A stretch of DNA of 64,000 nucleotides from CAWJKP01 sp963843465 (GTDB taxonomy: Bacteria > Planctomycetota > Planctomycetia > Pirellulales > Thermoguttaceae), in NCBI GenBank assembly GCA_963843465.1, contig CAWJKP010000002.1, forward strand, positions 1,240,001 to 1,304,000. Direction: 5' to 3'. A program made the position numbers and the translations under genes. The notes below the pieces were generated by a model. The model was not told where the DNA came from and made no database searches. It worked only from the letters and a program-made list of their open reading frames with translations. Of this stretch, positions 45,807-54,373 are shown one piece after another (the stretch's first letter is position 1; each line of letters opens with the position of its first letter).

Positions 45807-46751
45807 CTAACCCCCGATCCAGCGGCGGAGCACCTCGGGCATCCGGCGGCCGAAGCGGAACGACCGCCCGGTGTCCAGGTTCGCCAGCGTAATCACGGCC
45901 GGGCCGAACAGTTGCGGATCGATGCGGTAGAAGTCGCGGTCATAACGTTGGAAAATCTCGGCGAAGGGCCGGCCATGGTCCGGCGAGGCACTGCTGGGAA
46001 CCCGGGAGCCGAAAGTCGCCCAGGACTGGTCCTCGCCGTGGACCCAGAGCGTCACTTCGCCGCCATAGAGGATCGCGTCATTGGTGCGGCCCATGGCCTC
46101 CAGGTCGTCGCCGCCCGCTGGAGGAAGCGGGGCGGCGCCGAAAGCGGACTCGATCCGCGACAGGTCGGCCCCCAGTTCCAGGAGCTTGTGCATCGCGGTC
46201 TCGATCGAGCGGGCGACGATCTGCACGCCTCCCGCCTGGCTGGCCGTCCTCGCCACCGCCAGGACCAGGTCCCCCGCCGGCACTCGGCAGGCGGCGGCCA
46301 AATGCTGGCAGACTTCCTCGGGCGGAAGGCGGGAACTCTCCAGTACCCCGACCGCCGCCGCTACGCCCTCCGCCGGGCCGATCTTGGTAAATAGCGGCTC
46401 GTCGGCGGCCAGGGCACGCATCGGCCCGGAGCCCATGGCAAAGTACCCCTCCCGCGATATCCGCCAACCGGCATATTGCGAAGCCATGCAGGCGGCAAGC
46501 GGATGGTCGGTGCGAACCACGACACCCGGCGCCGATAGCCCGTCGCCGCAGAGCGGGAAAAATCGCACCTTACCTAGCCCGCCCAGACATACTTGGGCCA
46601 GCAATCGCCCGGCCTCCAGGCTGCCTGGGACCTTCACCCCGCAATCAATGACTCGGGTTCCGCACCCGTAACGGTGTACTTCGAGCCGTAGCCGCGGGGC
46701 CGCCCGGATCATCCGCTGACAGAGATTCGCCACAATCTGGTTCAGTTTCAC
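45807..46751 (-). CDS. mch: Methenyltetrahydromethanopterin cyclohydrolase
   Basis: GTG 46749-46751 (VKLNQIVANLCQRM), with AGGA upstream, gives 314 residues, the normal Mch length. It hydrolyses methenyl-H4MPT to formyl-H4MPT in the methanopterin-linked C1 pathway, which planctomycetes use for formaldehyde oxidation. Recognisable segments are DCGVKVPGSLEAG, YFAMGSGPMRALA, the central ARTASQAGGVQIVARSIETA and the late FYRIDPQLFGPAVITLANLDTG. None of its pathway partners is in the window. The neighbour truB is unrelated. Confidence 0.85.
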   Translation of the reverse strand: MKLNQIVANLCQRMIRAAPRLRLEVHRYGCGTRVIDCGVKVPGSLEAGRLLAQVCLGGLGKVRFFPLCGDGLSAPGVVVRTDHPLAACMASQYAGWRISREGYFAMGSGPMRALAADEPLFTKIGPAEGVAAAVGVLESSRLPPEEVCQHLAAACRVPAGDLVLAVARTASQAGGVQIVARSIETAMHKLLELGADLSRIESAFGAAPLPPAGGDDLEAMGRTNDAILYGGEVTLWVHGEDQSWATFGSRVPSSASPDHGRPFAEIFQRYDRDFYRIDPQLFGPAVITLANLDTGRSFRFGRRMPEVLRRWIGG

Positions 46752-46890
46752 GAAGTGTCCTCGCCGAGTTTCCCGGCTTGGGGCCTGCAAGACAATCAAA
46801 GGCAGTCTTGTGATAGCGTAGCCCATCGGCGATTACCTGGGGAGGGGGCCCACGCGGAGGTTGGGCAAGTTGGGTGTCGCAGGTGGTCGC

Positions 46891-46943
46891 GTACTCCTCT
46901 CGCTCCGCGAGAGGGATAACGTCACGCGGAGCGTGACGAGTAC
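46891..46943. repeat. GTACTC..GCTCCGCG double hairpin, copy 4
   Basis: Inverted copy of the 9737 family, between the divergent mch and DtxR-type genes. Confidence 0.85.
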
Positions 46944-47059
46944 GAGCGGCCGAGGATCGTTTGCCGGTCCATGACCCGGCTCTAAAATTGTCCGGCGGGA
47001 GGCCGTGGGGTTTCTGTTGCCAAAAGGTGCGCTCGGCGCCGATCCAGGAGTGGGGGACC

Positions 47060-47794
47060 TTGGCTAGTTTGACGGTGGAGAATTACGTCAAGGCGATTTT
47101 CAAGATCTGCTTGACGGAGAACAACCCGCGGGCGACGACGGGCCAAGTTGCCTCAGCTCTGGCGGTGTCGCCCGGCACGGTCACCAGCATGTTGAAGACG
47201 CTCAGCGAGAGTCGACTGGCGACCTACACGCCTTACGAAGGCGTGCGGCTGACGGAGGCGGGCAATCAACTGGCGCTTTCGATCCTTCGCCGGCATCGCT
47301 TGATCGAAGCCTTCCTCGCCCACGCCCTGGAACTGGGATGGGACGAGGTCCACGACGATGCCGAGCAGATGGAGCACGTGATCAGCGACAAGCTGATCGA
47401 CCGCATTGCCGCGCGGTTGGGCCATCCCCAGTTCGACCCGCATGGCGACCCCATTCCCACCGCCGATGGCCAGATGCCGGTCGTGGAGACCCGGTCGTTG
47501 GCCGACTGCCCGGCAGACACCCGATTCCGTCTGGCTCGGGTCATGGATCAATCGACCGATTTTCTTCGCTATCTTGCCCAATCGGGGCTCCCTTTGAACG
47601 TTCAGGGCCGCGTCCTCATCCACCGGATTGAGGCCGGTGCGATCACGATCGACGTGGAAGGCCGCCAGATCACGCTGGGTCACGAGGCCGCGGAAAAGCT
47701 CCAGGTCGCGGTAGGCACGGATTTGGCGATCCCCGATCGTGTCCGGGTCATTCCCGGCCCCCATTTTGTGGAGCAGAAAACGCGGGTCAGGTAG
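47060..47794 (+). CDS. DtxR/MntR-family metal-dependent regulator
   Basis: TTG 47060 with GGAGTGGGGG upstream is the likely start (LASLTVENYVKAIFKICL). Residues about 20-70 form the winged helix (TTGQVASALAVSPGTVTSML, KTLSESRLATYTPYEGVRLT). The dimerisation/metal region includes RRHRLIEAFLAHALELGWDE and DDAEQMEHVISDKLIDRIAA with the expected His, Glu and Asp metal ligands, and HPQFDPHGDPIP follows, a DtxR/MntR hallmark. The C-terminal 80 residues are a FeoA/SH3-like domain. It probably senses Mn or Fe. No target is nearby. Confidence 0.88.
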   Translation: MASLTVENYVKAIFKICLTENNPRATTGQVASALAVSPGTVTSMLKTLSESRLATYTPYEGVRLTEAGNQLALSILRRHRLIEAFLAHALELGWDEVHDDAEQMEHVISDKLIDRIAARLGHPQFDPHGDPIPTADGQMPVVETRSLADCPADTRFRLARVMDQSTDFLRYLAQSGLPLNVQGRVLIHRIEAGAITIDVEGRQITLGHEAAEKLQVAVGTDLAIPDRVRVIPGPHFVEQKTRVR

Positions 47795-47871
47795 TAGCCA
47801 ACCTTTGAGGGGCAGTGATGTAACGGGGGCTGTTCCGGTCTTAGGTGCAAACCGGGATGGGTAAATACGCT

Positions 47872-47917
47872 CGTAGTCCCGCCTTTAGGCGGACTTCCGC
47901 CTAAAGGCGGGACTACG
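47872..47917. repeat. GTAGTCCCGCCTTTAGGCGG hairpin
   Basis: Near-perfect 20-bp arms. The stretch 47795-48095 holds this hairpin and no convincing gene. Confidence 0.85.
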
Positions 47918-48095
47918 AACCGGCGTTTCACGACTCTTGCATCTAGAGACGAAAGAACTGTTACTTTCCCGCCCTTGCGACGCAAATCCGCCGCTTTCGC
48001 AACTTTCTCCGCGCCCCGCTAGCGTGCCCTTCCGGCCCCGTGGTATGCTGCCGCCGCGTGCATCCGAAGCGGAGTCGGAAGCGGCAGGCGATGGC

Positions 48096-51000
48096 ATGAG
48101 CAAGACTTTTGAACAGGGCAAAGAGGAAGTCGCGCAGTTGTGCCAGTACTACGCGACCAATCGCCAGGCGTTTTTCGCCCCCGGCGTCAAGGAAGCCCAC
48201 GTTCGCCAGACACTCATTGACCCTTTCTTGGAGTCCCTGGGATGGGACGTGCGGAATGCCGGGATGGCCGCGCCCCAGTGCCGGGAGGTTATTCCCGAAG
48301 ACAGCCTTGACGTAGAAGGCCAGCAGAAGGCCCCCGATTATGCTTTCCGCGTCGGCACGCTGCCGAGGTTCTACACGGAAGCGAAGAGTTGCGGCGTCAA
48401 CATCGGCGCGGACCCCGGGCCGGCCTTCCAGCTTCGGCGCTACGGTTGGAGCGCCAAGGTTCCGCTGTCCATCCTGACCAACTTTGAGGAGCTTGGCGTT
48501 TACGATTGTACCCTGCGGCCCCGTGCGGCCGACAAGGCAAGCCACGCCTGCATCCAGCACTTCCGCTTTGACGAGTACCCCGACCGCTGGCGAGAGTTGT
48601 GGGACGTGTTTTCGCGCGAAGCGGTCTGGTCCGGCGCGTTTGACCAGTACGCCGCGTCCAAGCGTAAGCGGGGCACGTCGGAAGTGGACGTAGAGTTTCT
48701 CAAGGAAATCGAGGGCTGGCGGGATACGCTTGCCCGGAACATCGCCCTGCGGAACCAGGGACTTTCTTCGGACGACCTGAATGCGGCCGTGCAAAGGACG
48801 ATTGACCGGGTGGTTTTCCTTCGCATGGCGGAAGACCGGCAGCTCGAGCCTGACGAGCAACTGTTGAAGCTCTGCGAGCGTGACGACATTTACCCTCGTT
48901 TCATGCGCGACCTGTGCCGCAAGGCGGACGAAAAGTACAATTCCGGCCTGTTCCATTTCCAGCAGGAGAGCGACGTATCGGAAGAGCCTGACCGCATCAC
49001 GCCGAGGCTGGCCGTTGACGACAAGGTTTTCAAGCCGCTCCTGGAAAGCCTCTACTTCGCCCACGGGTCGCCCTATCACTTCGGCGTGCTGCCCGTCGAG
49101 ATTCTGGGGACCGTCTATGAGCGGTTCTTGGGCAAGGTGATCCGGCTGACGGCCGGCCACCAGGCGAAGGTTGAGGAGAAGCCCGAGGTTCGCAAGGCCG
49201 GGGGCGTGTACTACACGCCCTCCTATATCGTCGATTACATCGTCCGCGAGACCGTCGGCCGGCAGATCCAAGGGCGAAGTCCGGCCCAACTGGCCGGCCT
49301 GCGCAATGGAAGGCAGCCGCTGCGCATTCTGGACATGGCGTGCGGCAGTGGCTCCTTTTTGCTGGGCGCTTACCGGTGCCTTCTCGACCACTGCTTGAAA
49401 TGGTATGTCGAGCACCAGCCGGGAAGGTTCAAGAAGGCCGTTTACCAAGACCCCCGCAATAGTCATTGGCGGCTGACGATCGGCGAAAAGAAGCGGATCT
49501 TGACGACGCACGTCTTCGGCGTGGACATCGACGCCCAGGCCGTGGAAGTGACCAAGCTGTCGTTGCTGTTGAAGGTCCTGGAGGGTGAAACCGACCAGAG
49601 TGTAAGCCGGCAACAGCAGCTCTTTCACGACCGGGCGCTGCCGAACCTCGCGGACAACATCAAGTGCGGCAATTCGCTGATCGGTTCTGACTACTTCGCC
49701 GACAAGCTGAATCTCGACCCCGACGAGAGAAAGCGGGTAAACCCGTTTGACTGGAAACAGGACTTTCCCGCCGCCATGAAGGCCGGGGGCTTTGATTGCA
49801 TCATTGGAAATCCGCCATACGTCCGTATCCAAGCGATGAAGGAATGGGCACCGCTGGAGGTCGATATCTACAGGGAACTGTTCAACGCCGGCAAGGCGGG
49901 CAACTACGACATCTACGTTGTCTTCATCGAACAAGGCTTGAAGCTGCTGAGTCCCAAGGGCCGACTCGGCTTCATCTGCCCGCACAAGTTCTTCAACTCG
50001 AAGTATGGCGCGCCACTTCGGTCCATCGTGGCAAACGGGCGCCACTTGGCCCATGTCGTTCACTTCGGCGATCAGCAAGTCTTCGACGGACCGACGACCT
50101 ATACGTGTCTTCTGTTCCTGGAAAAGTCGCCAGCCGCGCGATGCCGGTTTGCCAAGGTGGATGATCTTATCGCCTGGCGAGCCACTGGAGTCGCCACCGG
50201 GGGCGTGTTGAAGGCTCGCCAGGTTACCGCCGGGGAGTGGAACTTTGCCGTTGGGCGAGGCGCCGAACTCTTTGCGAAGCTTTCGGCAACGCCTGACAAG
50301 CTTGGTGACGTGGCCGACGTCTTTGTCGGGCTTCAGACCAGCGCGGATGACGTTTACATCATGGATTTCGTCCGCGAAACCGACCGGACGTATCGCCTAA
50401 TGTCCAAGGCACTTGGACAAGAATGGACCTTTGAGAAGGACCTTGTCTATCCCCTTCTGAGCGGAACAGACGTAAGTCGATACGGCGATCTGGCCAACCG
50501 CCAGTACATCGTTTTCCCCTACACCGTCGAGGAGAAGAGGGCCTCGCTTATTGAGTTCGAGTCCATTCAACGCGACTGGCCCAAGACGGCGGCCTACCTT
50601 CTTGAAAACAAAAAGCGGCTGGAAGGTCGGGAGAACGGCCGGATGAAAGGACCGGGCTGGCACGGTTACATCTATCTGAAAAACATGGCCCGCCAATCAC
50701 TGGTCAAGCTCTGCGTGCCCAGACTCGTCGAGCAGCTCCACGCCGCCTATGACCGTGACGGAAGCCATTTCCTCGACAACGTGGATGTTGGCGGTGTGAA
50801 CCTGAAGGCGGCGCACGGCCGGCAACGTCTTGAGTATCTTCTGGTGCTGCTGAACTGCCGGTTGATGCGATGGTATTTTCCGCAAATCAGCGCGCCCTTC
50901 CGGGGCGGCTGGATGTCCGCGAATCGGCAATTTCTGTCTTTGCTTCCCTTTCACGTGATCGACTTCAACGACGGCAAGGATGCGGCGATTCACCATCAAC

Positions 51001-51191
51001 TTGTCGGTTTGGCGGATTCGATGCTAATCCTGCACAAGCAGCTTGCCGCCGCCAAGTCGGCAGCGCAGACTGGCGTCATCCAGCGTCAGATCGATGCCGC
51101 CGACGCGGAGATTGACCGGCTGGTCTATGACTTGTATGGCCTGACTGACGAAGAGATTGCCGTCGTGGAAGGCCGGAGCACCTCACACTAG
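48096..51191 (+). CDS. Type IIG-like restriction-modification enzyme
   Basis: One 1031-residue polypeptide combines cleavage and methylation. The N-terminal domain has APDYAFRVGTLPRFYTEAKS (residues about 77-97), a PD-(D/E)xK nuclease motif. ILDMACGSGSFLLGAYR (about 411-426) is SAM motif I and IIGNPPYVRIQ (about 569) is the adenine-methylase NPPY motif. The C-terminal 350 residues (FVGLQTSADDVYIM, FRGGWMSANRQFLSLLPF) form a target-recognition domain like TaqI/Eco57I enzymes. It should make N6-methyladenine. The gene has no frameshift or palindrome and reads less GC-rich than its neighbours, which suggests transfer. The start at ATG 48096 (MSKTFEQGKEE) is chosen over upstream low-complexity sequence. 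Confidence 0.88.
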   Translation: MSKTFEQGKEEVAQLCQYYATNRQAFFAPGVKEAHVRQTLIDPFLESLGWDVRNAGMAAPQCREVIPEDSLDVEGQQKAPDYAFRVGTLPRFYTEAKSCGVNIGADPGPAFQLRRYGWSAKVPLSILTNFEELGVYDCTLRPRAADKASHACIQHFRFDEYPDRWRELWDVFSREAVWSGAFDQYAASKRKRGTSEVDVEFLKEIEGWRDTLARNIALRNQGLSSDDLNAAVQRTIDRVVFLRMAEDRQLEPDEQLLKLCERDDIYPRFMRDLCRKADEKYNSGLFHFQQESDVSEEPDRITPRLAVDDKVFKPLLESLYFAHGSPYHFGVLPVEILGTVYERFLGKVIRLTAGHQAKVEEKPEVRKAGGVYYTPSYIVDYIVRETVGRQIQGRSPAQLAGLRNGRQPLRILDMACGSGSFLLGAYRCLLDHCLKWYVEHQPGRFKKAVYQDPRNSHWRLTIGEKKRILTTHVFGVDIDAQAVEVTKLSLLLKVLEGETDQSVSRQQQLFHDRALPNLADNIKCGNSLIGSDYFADKLNLDPDERKRVNPFDWKQDFPAAMKAGGFDCIIGNPPYVRIQAMKEWAPLEVDIYRELFNAGKAGNYDIYVVFIEQGLKLLSPKGRLGFICPHKFFNSKYGAPLRSIVANGRHLAHVVHFGDQQVFDGPTTYTCLLFLEKSPAARCRFAKVDDLIAWRATGVATGGVLKARQVTAGEWNFAVGRGAELFAKLSATPDKLGDVADVFVGLQTSADDVYIMDFVRETDRTYRLMSKALGQEWTFEKDLVYPLLSGTDVSRYGDLANRQYIVFPYTVEEKRASLIEFESIQRDWPKTAAYLLENKKRLEGRENGRMKGPGWHGYIYLKNMARQSLVKLCVPRLVEQLHAAYDRDGSHFLDNVDVGGVNLKAAHGRQRLEYLLVLLNCRLMRWYFPQISAPFRGGWMSANRQFLSLLPFHVIDFNDGKDAAIHHQLVGLADSMLILHKQLAAAKSAAQTGVIQRQIDAADAEIDRLVYDLYGLTDEEIAVVEGRSTSH

Positions 51192-51377
51192 GCGGTTGCC
51201 GCCCGGCCGCCCATCACCTGGTCGAAGAGCCTCGCGAACGCCCAGAGGCTAACCTATATGGAGGGGGCTCAGGGGTTCCGCTTTGCTCCTCGAAATCTCT
51301 TGGGCAAACTGGACCACTACCCTTTGACGAATCGACACCCAGACCGTACAACGACTGCATGGGAATTGCGGAACATC

Positions 51378-51487
51378 GGCTTCCGATGAGAGGCCCCCAC
51401 AATGGGGAGCTGTGAACCTGGTCAGGGGCGAAAGTCAGCAGCCATAAGCAGTCGCCTCCATGTGTGGCGGGCCTCTCATCGGCAGCC
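51378..51487 (+). ncRNA. ffs: Bacterial small signal recognition particle RNA
   Basis: GGCTTCCGATGAGAGGCCC pairs with GGGCCTCTCATCGGCAGCC to close a hairpin of about 110 nt. Inside, TGAACCTGGTCAGG (51412-51425) and AGCAGCCATAAGC are the conserved core that binds Ffh, with a GAAA apical tetraloop over a GGC/GTC stem in place of the common GGAA. Ffh/SRP RNA delivers nascent membrane proteins. The gene lies just upstream of dnaX, its place in many bacteria. The exact ends are estimated from the closing stem. Confidence 0.88.
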
Positions 51488-51495
51488 GCTTTCCT

Positions 51496-51555
51496 AATGT
51501 AGTAGGCACACGCCGTGTGCCGCTCTGGACGGCACACGGCGTGTGCCTACTACAT
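51496..51555. repeat. GTAGTAGGCACACGCCGTG hairpin
   Basis: A 60-bp palindrome identical base for base to 58576-58635, lying between ffs and dnaX. Outside the SRP RNA and this hairpin, 51192-51591 shows nothing else. Confidence 0.9.
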
Positions 51556-51591
51556 TCGCCGGTCCTTCGATACAGATTGACTTAACTCCGC

Positions 51592-53309
51592 ATGGCTCCC
51601 GCGACGAACTCGCAGCTCCCGCCCGGCAAACCGCCGCAGTATGTGGTCGTCGCCCGCCGCTACCGCCCGCAGACCTTCGACCAGCTTGTGGGCCAGGAGC
51701 ACATCGCCCGGGCCTTGTCCAACGCTATCCAGACGCACCGTGTCGGACACGCTTATTTGTTCACCGGCGCGCGGGGCGTGGGCAAGACATCGACCGCCCG
51801 GATCCTCGCCAAGGCCCTCAACTGCGTACGCGGCCCGACCGCCGCGCCCTGCAACGAGTGCGACAGTTGCCGTAGCATCAGCTCCGGGGAGGACATCAAC
51901 GTCCTGGAGATCGACGGGGCCAGCAACCGCGGCATCGACGAGATCCGCCAGTTGCGGCAGAACGCCAACGTGCGGCCCAGCCGCTCGCGGTTCAAGATCT
52001 ACATCATCGATGAAGTCCACATGCTCACCCGCGAGGCCTTCAACGCCTTGTTGAAGACCTTGGAAGAGCCGCCGGAGCACGTGAAATTCCTCTTCTGCAC
52101 CACGGAACCGTCGAAGATCCCCGTCACCATCCTTTCCCGTTGCCAGCGCTTCGATTTCGCCGGGATTCTCACGTCGTCGATCGGCCAGCGGCTGCGCGAG
52201 ATCGTCGAGGCCGAAGGGGTCGAGGCCGAGCCCGAGGCCCTGGCGATTCTCGCCCGGCGGGCTGCCGGCTCGATGCGCGACGCCCAATCGCTGCTGGAAC
52301 AATTGCTGGCCTTCTCCCCCCAGAGAATCACCGTGGCCGACGTGCACGGCATGTTGGGCACGGCGGGCGAAGAACGGCTCACGCGGCTCTTGGGCTACAT
52401 CGTCAGCCGGCAGCCGTCGGCGGCGCTGGCCGAGCTGGATGCGGCCGTCCAGGAAGGCGTGGACGTGGGGCAGTTGATCGAGCAGCTCTTCGGCTTCCTC
52501 CGCGACGCGATGGCGACCGCCGTCGGCTGTTCGGCCGAATCGTTCCTTTACGCTTCGCCCGTCGGTCGCCAGCAGGTGATCTCCGCCGGCCAGGAACTCG
52601 GGTTGGAGACGATCCTGGCGGCCATGCAGATCCTCGACCAGACCCTGTCCCGTCTGCGTTACAGCACTCAAGGGCGGATTCTGGCGGAGTTGGCCCTGGT
52701 GAGGATCTGCCAGCTTGAGGATCTGGAGGAGCTGCCGGCGCTGATTGCCCAATTGCAAGGCGGCGGCCACGCCGGGCCGGAGTCAGTGTCTACCGCTGCG
52801 CCGCCTCCGGCGGCAAAAAAAAAGCTGACCCAGACGAGTCTCTCCCGCCGGCCCTTGAGGCGCCGCAGGAGCCCGCAGGCGAGCCACGGCAAAAGCTTGT
52901 GCTGGACGGGGATAGCGCCGCGTCGATCTGGGACCAGGTGGTGGCGAGGCTGGGCGGGATGGCGGCCGGTTCGGCTCGGAATTACAGTCGTGTAGCAATT
53001 TCCGCGCCAAACAACCTGGTTGTTCACCTGAAACCGGGGTATACTTTTGCCAAGGCGATCTGCGAGCGGCCCGATCAACTCGCGCAGTTCCAACGGGCGT
53101 TGGCCGAGCTGACCGGCGAATCGATTCGCGTCCAGTTCGCCGTGGAGGAGGTTGCCCAGGCGCAAGAGCCCGTCGCGGCGGTCCGGCCGGCCACTGCGCA
53201 GCAGAGATTGATGGAGGTCGCCGACCACCCGATGATCCGTCGGGCGGGCGAGTTGTTCGGGGCGCAGCCGGTCCGCGTCGACGAGCCGGCCAGTGCGAAG
53301 GAGACGTGA
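51592..53309 (+). CDS. dnaX: DNA polymerase III subunit gamma/tau (slippage-dependent)
   Basis: The clamp-loader ATPase has GARGVGKTST (Walker A, about residues 59-68), the zinc cysteines CNECDSC, IIDEVHML (Walker B) and SRCQRFDF (sensor). The zero frame runs to a TAG at 52993-52995 (467 residues), but its last 60 residues are out-of-frame-like. Conserved-looking tau sequence (LDGDSAASIWDQVVARLGGM, then PNNLVVHLKPGY) continues in the -1 frame to the TGA at 53307-53309, about 572 residues in total. The switch lies on nine A's at 52815-52823. ybaB starts within its stop codon, and recR follows. Confidence 0.92.
52799..52824 (+). promoter_or_regulatory. dnaX slippery site with upstream hairpin
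   Basis: The zero-frame codons GCA AAA AAA AAG (52813-52824) reproduce the A-AAA-AAG heptamer of E. coli dnaX within an A9 run like that of Thermus. GCCGCC-TCC-GGCGGC forms a perfect 6-bp hairpin directly before it. A -1 slip, or transcriptional slippage, would join the two dnaX frames. Confidence 0.65.
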
Positions 53310-53680
53310 ACGTGTTCCAGGGATTATCCGGCCTGGGATCGCTGCTGAAGCAGGCCCAGGAGATCAGCGGGCGGATGAAAGGGCTCAACGACGAGCTTCG
53401 CGGCCGTCGCGTTTCCGGCACCTCCGGCGGGGGCATGGTCGAAGTCGAGGTCAACGGCCTTTTGGAGGCGCTCCGCGTCCGCGTCGATCCGCAGTTGTTC
53501 GCCCAGGAAGATCGCGAATTGTTGGAAGACCTGATCCTCACGGCGGTCAACCAGGCGCTTTCCAAAGGCAAGGAGCTTCACAGCGAGGCTCTCAAGGCGA
53601 TCACCGGGAGCGTCGACATGTCGGGCCTGCAAGAGACGCTGGGTAAATTCCTCGGTCAAAGCGGCCCAACGACCACCTGA
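53306..53680 (+). CDS. ybaB: YbaB/EbfC nucleoid-associated protein
   Basis: GTG 53306 overlaps the dnaX TGA (GTGA), with GAAGGAG just upstream, so translation is coupled. The 124-residue product has the alternating glycine/leucine N-terminal helix (GLSGLGSLLKQAQEISGRMK), the central GGGMVEVEVNGLLEALRVRV strand segment and the C-terminal SKGKELHSEALKAITG helix of this dimeric DNA-binding family. It sits in the classic dnaX-ybaB-recR order. Confidence 0.93.
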   Translation: MNVFQGLSGLGSLLKQAQEISGRMKGLNDELRGRRVSGTSGGGMVEVEVNGLLEALRVRVDPQLFAQEDRELLEDLILTAVNQALSKGKELHSEALKAITGSVDMSGLQETLGKFLGQSGPTTT

Positions 53681-53694
53681 GGGGGATTACCAGC

Positions 53695-54294
53695 GTGCCG
53701 CTGCTCACGGAATCGGTCAACGTCCTGGTCAACGAATTTGCCAAGCTGCCCGGCATCGGCAAAAAGACGGCCGAGCGGTTGACCTACCACGTCCTTCGCG
53801 TCCACCGCGCGGAAGCCCTGGCCCTGGCCGACGCGATCCGCAACGTCAAGGACAACGTGCGGTATTGTCGCACCTGTTACAATTTAGCGGAGGGCGAGGA
53901 GTGCTCGATCTGCCGCGATCCGCGGCGCCAACGGGATCTGCTCTGCGTGGTCGAGCAGCCGCGCGACCTGATGGCCCTGGAACAGACGGGCGTCTACCGC
54001 GGGCTGTACCACGTGCTCTTGGGGAGGATCGCCCCCTTGGAGGGTATCGGAGCGGATCAACTGACGATCGAGGGCCTGGTCCGGCGGGTCCGGGCCGGCG
54101 GGTTCCGCGAGTTGATCATGGCCACCAATCCGACCGTGGAAGGCGACGGCACGGCGCTGTACATTTCCAACCAGTTGGCGGAATTCCCCCTTCAGATCAC
54201 CCGCCTCGCCCGGGGGATCACGTCGGGCAGTGTGCTAGAATTTGCTAATAAGGAGATCCTCAGCGACGCGATGGCCGGGCGGCAGAAGTTCTGA
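53695..54294 (+). CDS. recR: Recombination protein RecR
   Basis: GTG 53695, with GAGGGGG upstream, gives 199 residues of normal length. The protein has the helix-hairpin-helix FAKLPGIGKKTAERLTYHVL, the zinc finger CRTCYNL..CSICRD and the Toprim segment CVVEQPRDLMALEQTGVYRG with IMATNPTVEGDGTALY. With RecF/RecO it loads RecA at gaps. It is the last gene of the dnaX operon; a palindrome and rpoN follow. Confidence 0.95.
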   Translation: MPLLTESVNVLVNEFAKLPGIGKKTAERLTYHVLRVHRAEALALADAIRNVKDNVRYCRTCYNLAEGEECSICRDPRRQRDLLCVVEQPRDLMALEQTGVYRGLYHVLLGRIAPLEGIGADQLTIEGLVRRVRAGGFRELIMATNPTVEGDGTALYISNQLAEFPLQITRLARGITSGSVLEFANKEILSDAMAGRQKF

Positions 54295-54321
54295 GGTCCC
54301 TCAGACGTTCGATAGATAACC

Positions 54322-54344
54322 GTTAGCCCCGGCGGCCACGCCGG
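54322..54344. repeat. GTTAGCCCCGGCGGCCACG single arm
   Basis: One arm of the family whose full hairpin is at 13196-13256, between recR and rpoN. Confidence 0.7.
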
Positions 54345-54373
54345 GATGGTGCCGAAGAAGATCGGAACAAGCC

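Noticed and set aside
51214..51537. 107-codon minus-strand open frame
   Set aside because: It is antisense to the SRP RNA and the adjoining palindrome and has no ribosome site or family likeness.
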